Origin: JACRDG01 sp963760985
GTDB taxonomy: Bacteria > Desulfobacterota > Desulfomonilia > Desulfomonilales > Desulfomonilaceae
Reading direction: 5' to 3'
Length of the DNA stretch: 64,000 nt
Assembly (NCBI GenBank): GCA_963760985.1
Contig: CAVXFM010000007.1
Span: forward strand, 124,001-188,000
Within the stretch, counting starts at the first letter, position 1, and every line of letters begins with the position of its first letter. The notes beneath the pieces are model-generated. The model was given only the letters and a program-made list of their open reading frames with translations, was not told the DNA's origin and did not search any database. Below are positions 59,100 to 64,000 of the stretch, piece after piece. A program made the position numbers and the translations under genes.

Positions 59100-59785
59100 C
59101 TCCTTCCGGCTCCTCTCTTGACGGCCTCTCCCGCGTCCTTAATCATTGCGGTCAGTCTGTCGGCGTATTCCTCTACGATGCGTCGCACCTCGGAAGGGTC
59201 GTCCGCTACCGCGAGTAATTCCAGTCGCAAGGCCCTAATTCCCGCCAACACCCCTGACAATCGGTTTTGCACGTGATGAAAATCGTATTGGCTCAAGGGA
59301 GGCTCTGTTTCGCTGGGGTGATGCCCTCCGACGATACGCGCAGTGCTCGGAGTGTCGTCCGAGTTCAGGGCCTCGCGGACAAGCTTGGTGAGATCGTCAG
59401 GGTCGTAGGGCTTGACAAGCAGACCGAACAGACCCCTGTCACGGTCCCCTCGCAACGGTGTCGCGGTAGCAAGGATGGGTATTACGCGTGGAACTCGGCG
59501 CCTCAATTCGTCTATCAGGTCCAGTCCGTCCCCATCCGGCAGTTTGAGATCCACGATGAACACGGACGGACGGTGCTCTTTCGCGAGAAGCAAGGCTTCT
59601 TGGCAGGAACTTGCCGTCAGCACCGTCACCCCGTCTATCGCTCTTTGGAGGCTGTAAGCGGCAAGCTGTGCCAAGTTGACATTGTCATCGACGATGAGAA
59701 CTCCCAGGTCCAAAGCCTCTTCCTTTCCCATCTCCCGACGGTGTTGAGAAGGCTCGGGATACGCATGCCTTCTCACTCTGGCCAT
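59096..59785 (-). CDS. response regulator with histidine-containing helical C-terminus
   Basis: 229 residues; start at ATG 59785 or 59731. Receiver (about 28-145: LGVLIVDDNVNLAQL, acceptor Asp in VFIVDLKLPDGDG, KPYD). The C-terminal 65 residues form two long helices beginning YDFHHVQNRLSGVLAGIRAL, which looks like the H-box and dimerisation helices of a histidine kinase, without an ATP-binding domain. It could be a phosphotransfer or dimerisation module. First gene of the DUF4388-roadblock-MglA unit. Confidence 0.75.
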   Translation of the reverse strand: MARVRRHAYPEPSQHRREMGKEEALDLGVLIVDDNVNLAQLAAYSLQRAIDGVTVLTASSCQEALLLAKEHRPSVFIVDLKLPDGDGLDLIDELRRRVPRVIPILATATPLRGDRDRGLFGLLVKPYDPDDLTKLVREALNSDDTPSTARIVGGHHPSETEPPLSQYDFHHVQNRLSGVLAGIRALRLELLAVADDPSEVRRIVEEYADRLTAMIKDAGEAVKRGAGRR

Positions 59786-59820
59786 CTGCGTGACAGAGTT
59801 CGTGCACCTTTTACCGATTC

Positions 59821-59930
59821 GCTTTCAAATTTATCACTTGGTTACAGCTTCAGGCTGGGGATCTCATTCGCTACGGACGACGCAAGGCCGTCTCATCACT
59901 TCGCTCATGAGACCCCCAGCCCTATAATCT
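59821..59930 (+). repeat. dispersed repeat D, copy 2
   Basis: Similar to 27491-27601. Its ends CTGGGGATCTCAT and ATGAGACCCCCAG are inverted repeats with one mismatch, so the element can fold as a hairpin of about 75 bases. The remainder of the 59786-60252 gap holds no gene that I recognise. Confidence 0.75.
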
Positions 59931-60252
59931 CACTTGTTTGAACGCGAATTCGTATTGTGTGACGCGGGGACCGCCGACAGAGTGCGACGTGTGATCTGCA
60001 GTCCTTGCGTCCTGGCTCATTACGTTAGCAAGAGCTGTGCCATCTTTGAAGGGCAGGCATGAGAGTCATTTAGAATAGTGAGATCAGCGTGTTGCGTTTG
60101 GGTGTCGTGTATGGGAACCTGAATGAAATTTTCTCTGGATGCCCAGGTGGTGCGCAAATCAAGCGCGAATTTTGCGGTATCAACTATATCAATGAGTTAT
60201 CCTGGAGTGCTCTGTACAAAAACAAGTACCGCGGCTGAGAGGTGTGTTGTCG

Positions 60253-61644
60253 TCACACACCGATGCCGACGGACTTCATATGATGGAAAAGAGCATTACG
60301 AGAAATACCCAGCAGACGAGCTGCACTCTGGCGCTTCCCCGAGGACCGACGCAACGCTTCTTCAATGAGCGCACGCTTGACCTCATGGATCACCTCGTTG
60401 AGCGAGCGGTTTTCCGGGAATCTCAGGTTATAAGACCAATTGGCTCGGGCTTCCCTCAGATCGATCGGATCAATACTTATGGTATGACCGGGGGAGAGCA
60501 TCAGGGCTCGTTCGATGACATTTCGCAATTCCCGCACGTTTCCGGGCCATGTGTAGTGGGTGAGCGCGGCTATGGTCGTGGTATCGATCTCAGGAGTGTA
60601 TGAAAGGTCCATCTCTGCAACAAGCACTGCAATGATTTCACGAACAAGCACGGGAATGTCCTCAATCCTCTCACGAAGCGGGGGAACCCGAATGCACAGG
60701 ACATTGAGACGGTAGAACAGATCGTTTCTGAATCGGCCCTCTGAAACCTCCTTGTCCAAGTCTCTGTTGGTCGCAGCGATGAGCCTGGCATCTACGGAAA
60801 CACTTACTTCTCCGCCAACGCGGGTGAATGAACGCGTATCGAGAAACGTCAATAGTTTGGCCTGCAGGGCTGGTGAAAGCTCACCAACTTCGTTGAGCAA
60901 CAGTGTTCCTTGCTGCGCGAGTTCCAAAAGACCGCGTTTGCGTCCACACGCTCCGGTGAATGCACCTGACTCGTGTCCGAAAAGCTCCGATTCGGCCAAA
61001 TCCTGACTCACTGCCGCACAGTTAATGGCGAAAAAAGGACCATCGCACCGAGCCGAATGATTGTGCACAAAGCGGGCAAGGTAGTCCTTCCCTGTGCCAC
61101 TTTCCCCCAGTAAAAGGACAGAACTGCTCCCCGATGCCGCCTGGAGAGCTTTTTTCCACGTCGCTCGCGTTGCTTCGGAAGGGTAGTCATCGACCCCGCG
61201 GGGCAACACTTTTGTCGCCAACGGGACAATTGGGGGCCCACTGGCCGCTCTTCGGAGCAGCCGCACTTCCTCGTCCCTCACTCGGTCCTGCAAGGCATTT
61301 CGCACGGCAATCAGGAGTTCATCTACATCTACCGGTTTGGTCATGTAGCCCGTTGCGCCGAGTCGGGTGGCCTCAATTGCGGATCGAATAGACCCGTACA
61401 CGGTCATTATGAGGTAACGAGCCGCAGGGAGAATCCTCCGGAGCTCCTGCATGAGGGCCAGTCCATCGGCATCGGGCAACCTCAGATCCAGGAGGACGAC
61501 ATCAGGGTAGAAGACCCGCACCGTGTGCCGGACTTCGGCAGCACTACTGGCTCCGGCAACCTGGTACCCCTCGGCTCTCAACAGATACTCCAGATGCCTC
61601 ACCACCTGTGCATCGTCGTCCACTATCAGGACTGTTCCCGCCAT
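60253..61644 (-). CDS. NtrC-family sigma54-dependent response regulator
   Basis: 463 residues. Receiver (1-120, acceptor Asp in VVLLDLRLPDADG), AAA+ with Walker A GESGTGKDYL, intact GAFTGA (GHESGAFTGACGRKRG), Walker B region LLLNEVGEL, Arg finger FRNDLFYRLNV, and a C-terminal Fis-type helix-turn-helix (QSAARLLGISRNALFHHMKS). Activates sigma54 promoters when phosphorylated. Starts one base after the stop of the histidine kinase (TAAGATG), so the two form a two-component pair. Targets unknown. Confidence 0.94.
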   Translation of the reverse strand: MAGTVLIVDDDAQVVRHLEYLLRAEGYQVAGASSAAEVRHTVRVFYPDVVLLDLRLPDADGLALMQELRRILPAARYLIMTVYGSIRSAIEATRLGATGYMTKPVDVDELLIAVRNALQDRVRDEEVRLLRRAASGPPIVPLATKVLPRGVDDYPSEATRATWKKALQAASGSSSVLLLGESGTGKDYLARFVHNHSARCDGPFFAINCAAVSQDLAESELFGHESGAFTGACGRKRGLLELAQQGTLLLNEVGELSPALQAKLLTFLDTRSFTRVGGEVSVSVDARLIAATNRDLDKEVSEGRFRNDLFYRLNVLCIRVPPLRERIEDIPVLVREIIAVLVAEMDLSYTPEIDTTTIAALTHYTWPGNVRELRNVIERALMLSPGHTISIDPIDLREARANWSYNLRFPENRSLNEVIHEVKRALIEEALRRSSGKRQSAARLLGISRNALFHHMKSVGIGV

Positions 61645-61645
61645 C

Positions 61646-62962
61646 TTACGCTCTTCTCGAAGTAACCAGTCGGGACTTGAAAAAGGGAGGCAAACTGGCT
61701 GAGCGAAAATAACCGCAGTTGAGACAACGCTCGGGCCAATCGCCTACGTCCCCGGGGTCGGTGCTTACTTTCAGTTTCCAACAGCAATAGCCCGTACCAG
61801 AGGACCTGACGTCACAGTTCCTGCAATCCGCGTGTTCCGACGGGCAACCAAAGGATCGATCGCTGTGCCAATCCCAACAAGGGACGGCCGAGGGTACCGG
61901 GAGTAGGATCTTAACTTCCGTTCCACGGTCTGACGAGGAATCTACCAGAATCAATCCCCCATGTTCTTCCACAATGTCTCGTGCCGTGGTAAGCCCGAGA
62001 CCACTGCCTGACGTTTTTGTGGACACAAATGCTCGGAAAATCCTGGTCTCGCTGGAAGAAACATCATCGGAAACGCCTGCTCCTGTATCCTCAACGAAAA
62101 TCTCGACAACTCCCCCGGAGAATCCCGGCACCAGTTCGTCTCTCGCCGGACCATCGAGTTCCCGCCACCCAATGCGGATGACGTCCCCACGGGAGCACGC
62201 GTCGATGGCATTCTGGATCAGACTTCCCAAGACGCGGAGCATCGCCTGATCATCTACGATAATCACACTGGAGGCCGGGTAACGAATAAGGTCCAGTCTG
62301 ACTCCACGTCTGAGCGCTGCAAGCCCTTGCGCATCCGCGCATCTTTCCAGAAGAGGCTCGACGCTCACAGGTCTGAGGGAGGGATTTCCCGGGCTCGCAG
62401 ACTCGAGCAAATAGTTGACGATATTTGTAAGGGAATCCACTTCTTCAGAAAGCAACTTCAGGATAGTACCGTGCTGAGTAGATTGCGGGGTGTCCCGTTG
62501 GAGAGTCTTGAGGCCCACCACGATACTGGCAAGGGGGTTCTTGATTTCGTGGTTGAGACGAGTGATCATCTCGCCAACGATTGCGAGTTCCTCGGCTCGC
62601 CTTCGTCTCTGTTTGCTCTCAATCAAGGATGTGATGTCCCGAAACACTACCACACGAGTACCGTCAACTCCGCAGGCATCGCGGGTAAATCCTAGCAGCC
62701 GGTTGGTGCCGTCCTGAAGGGTCACGGTTGCCTCTGCCTCTTGCGAGGAAACCGTCTCGCGCTCGAACACACGGCAATGGGGGAGCACCTCTTTCAAAGA
62801 TTGCCCAATAATGCTTTCGTCAAGACACAGGAGACACAGAGCAGAGCGGTTGGCAAATAACACCTCACCTTTCCGACCCAGCACGAGCACGCCGCTGCTC
62901 ATGCCATTGATCGCTCGTTCAAGCAACTCCCGCCCCCATTCAGTGTCCGAGAGCTTTTGCAT
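61646..62962 (-). CDS. PAS-domain sensor histidine kinase with cysteine-rich tail
   Basis: 438 residues from ATG 62962 (AGAAAGG upstream; the frame is open to 63037). PAS domain (about 20-125), HisKA with H-box RLNHEIKNPLASIVVG, and HATPase with N box QNAIDAC, GAGVS and GSGLGLTTARDIVEEHGG. It lacks membrane helices, so it senses a cytoplasmic signal. After the kinase core come about 70 residues with seven cysteines (CPSEHADCRNC, YCCWKL, CLNCGYF), which may bind a metal or Fe-S cluster. Partner of the NtrC-type regulator that follows. Confidence 0.92.
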   Translation of the reverse strand: MQKLSDTEWGRELLERAINGMSSGVLVLGRKGEVLFANRSALCLLCLDESIIGQSLKEVLPHCRVFERETVSSQEAEATVTLQDGTNRLLGFTRDACGVDGTRVVVFRDITSLIESKQRRRRAEELAIVGEMITRLNHEIKNPLASIVVGLKTLQRDTPQSTQHGTILKLLSEEVDSLTNIVNYLLESASPGNPSLRPVSVEPLLERCADAQGLAALRRGVRLDLIRYPASSVIIVDDQAMLRVLGSLIQNAIDACSRGDVIRIGWRELDGPARDELVPGFSGGVVEIFVEDTGAGVSDDVSSSETRIFRAFVSTKTSGSGLGLTTARDIVEEHGGLILVDSSSDRGTEVKILLPVPSAVPCWDWHSDRSFGCPSEHADCRNCDVRSSGTGYCCWKLKVSTDPGDVGDWPERCLNCGYFRSASLPPFFKSRLVTSRRA

Positions 62963-63008
62963 ATGAGCCTTTCTCCACTCCCATCCCACGGTGATTGAGC
63001 CTGAGTTC

Positions 63009-64000
63009 CTATTCGCTGCGGTTCTCCGTCTTCGCAATCAAGTTCCCCGCAACAGCGAGAAGCTCAGGAATATCTATCGGTTTTCCCACGATCACGTCCA
63101 CACCGCACTCTGCCATTTGGTCCTTATCCTCGCACTCAATGACTTCTCGGTGCGACTCGCCGGTCAAAAGTACCAAAAAGGAGGCTTGGGAATCCCTTTC
63201 TTTTGACAAATCTCTTTAATCCTTCTCCCTACCTCCCATCCGTCCATTTCCGGCATTCCCAAGTCGCAGATCACGAGATCCACTTCCGTCCCTTGAAAAA
63301 TTCGGATTCCCTCCGGCCCCGATGAGGCAGTCAGGCATTTCTGCTGAAACTGCGTCAAACCTGCTTCGAGCATTCTCACGTACGGCTCTCTATCATCAAT
63401 GACGAGGATTCTCAATCTCCAGCGAACCTCCGTCATATCAGGCCCTTCATTTTCTAATAACTCCTCGGCTACAGGGGAACTTACACCCAATTCGGTTCGG
63501 TTGCCTTCATCACTCGGCGTAGAGACCTGCCCCGTACCGCCAACTCGGCTCCCGCGAGAGCCCGCGGCATCCAGGATTCCGCGAACGACTCGGAGTAGAT
63601 CAACGAGATCGAACGGCTTCTTGATGAAACCGGCCATTCCTCCCTCGCTAGTGTTCTGGCTCGATTCTTCCATCGAATAACCACTGGCGATAAGGACCCT
63701 TGCGCTTGGATCCATGGCGAGAAGCTCCTCAAGACACTGTTCCCCTCCCATCTCAGGCATGATGAGGTCCAGAATTACCAAATCTATGCTGTCCTTTTGT
63801 TCACGGTACACGGCCAGCGCTTGATCGCCGTTTTCCGCAGTGAACACCTTATATCCGCATTGGCGAAGGACCTTTTCAACCATTCGTCTTATGGGTTTCT
63901 CATCGTCCACCACAAGGATTGTCTCGGTCCCCATGGCAGGCATCTCGGGCGATGCTATTGCCTCAGCCGACTTGGTCTCGCCCCCGAAAATGGGGAGGTA
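63009..64000 (-). CDS. hybrid histidine kinase, C-terminal double receiver (5' partial, one frame break)
   Basis: The frame is open through the window edge (YLPIFGGETKSAEA precedes the ATG at 63943), which is the usual tail of a kinase ATPase domain, so only the C-terminal part is here. Receiver 1 (ILVVDDEKPIRRMVEKVL, acceptor Asp in LVILDLIMPEMGG) is followed by a linker and receiver 2 (ILVIDDREPYVRMLEAGL, Asp in VICDLGMPEMDG). The frame breaks near 63210; the next frame finishes receiver 2 with FLVLLTGES and VIVGKPIDIPELL and stops at 63009. Lies 46 bases upstream of the PAS kinase gene. Confidence 0.82.

Overview
The window reads as a Gram-negative deltaproteobacterium (Desulfobacterota, of the Syntrophobacter/Desulfomonile kind). 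The basis is the pheS-pheT-merR order, many long response-regulator and hybrid-kinase genes, DUF4388 and roadblock/MglA modules, a TolC-type outer-membrane channel, and a pair of radical SAM enzymes that I recognise as the SynChlorMet type. This placement is inference; no rRNA or tRNA gene is visible. At least 21 frame breaks fall inside otherwise well conserved genes (pheT, metX, carbamoyltransferase, exporters), so much of the breakage is probably consensus sequence error. I annotate those genes as single units and name the approximate break points.

Layout. 1-5.5 kb: 3' end of an Nramp-USP metal transporter, metW-metX, a small zinc-ribbon protein with an Asn/His-rich tail, a beta-carbonic anhydrase, and about 1.2 kb of apparently empty sequence. 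5.8-12.4 kb: a probable surface-glycan cassette of two paralogous SGNH-like proteins around a NodU/TobZ-type carbamoyltransferase, an SxtJ-like membrane protein and a 50-residue DUF5989-like peptide. 12.5-17.8 kb: rpmI-rplT, pheS-pheT, MerR regulator, zinc ribbon. 18-22.6 kb: single-domain receiver, a REC-PAS-AAA protein with ruined AAA motifs, and a CheB-like protein without its catalytic residues. 22.6-27.4 kb: three radical SAM genes. 27.9-32.4 kb (minus): ankyrin protein, two PilT-like ATPases and a REC-HD-GYP protein. 33.2-40.4 kb: clpB, a sensor-like orphan, a lone WtpA-type binding protein, a secreted ankyrin protein and an APC permease.

41.4-55.7 kb (minus) is the most interesting part: a RiPP locus. 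In transcription order it has an HlyD adaptor, a C39-peptidase ABC exporter, an NHLM-type ABC protein, a TolC channel, a PqqD-like protein, two radical SAM/SPASM enzymes (scmE- and scmF-like), then three intact small genes with a nearly invariant leader ending in Gly-Gly. All 11 cysteines of their core regions are followed by x-x-Gly. Between them lie a leader remnant that lost its ATG, a core-like fragment, a collapsed second copy of scmF and an ISL3-type transposase tail. As I recall the family descriptions, the SynChlorMet cassettes were defined without a known substrate; these peptides are strong candidates.

56-64 kb (minus): two roadblock proteins, an MglA-like GTPase, a REC-DUF4388 protein, a receiver with a possible dimerisation/phosphotransfer helix pair, an NtrC-type regulator with its PAS histidine kinase, and the C-terminal receivers of a hybrid kinase cut by the window end. 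Four families of 100-130 bp dispersed repeats (A-D) lie between genes. I saw no CRISPR array, rRNA, tRNA or complete insertion sequence.
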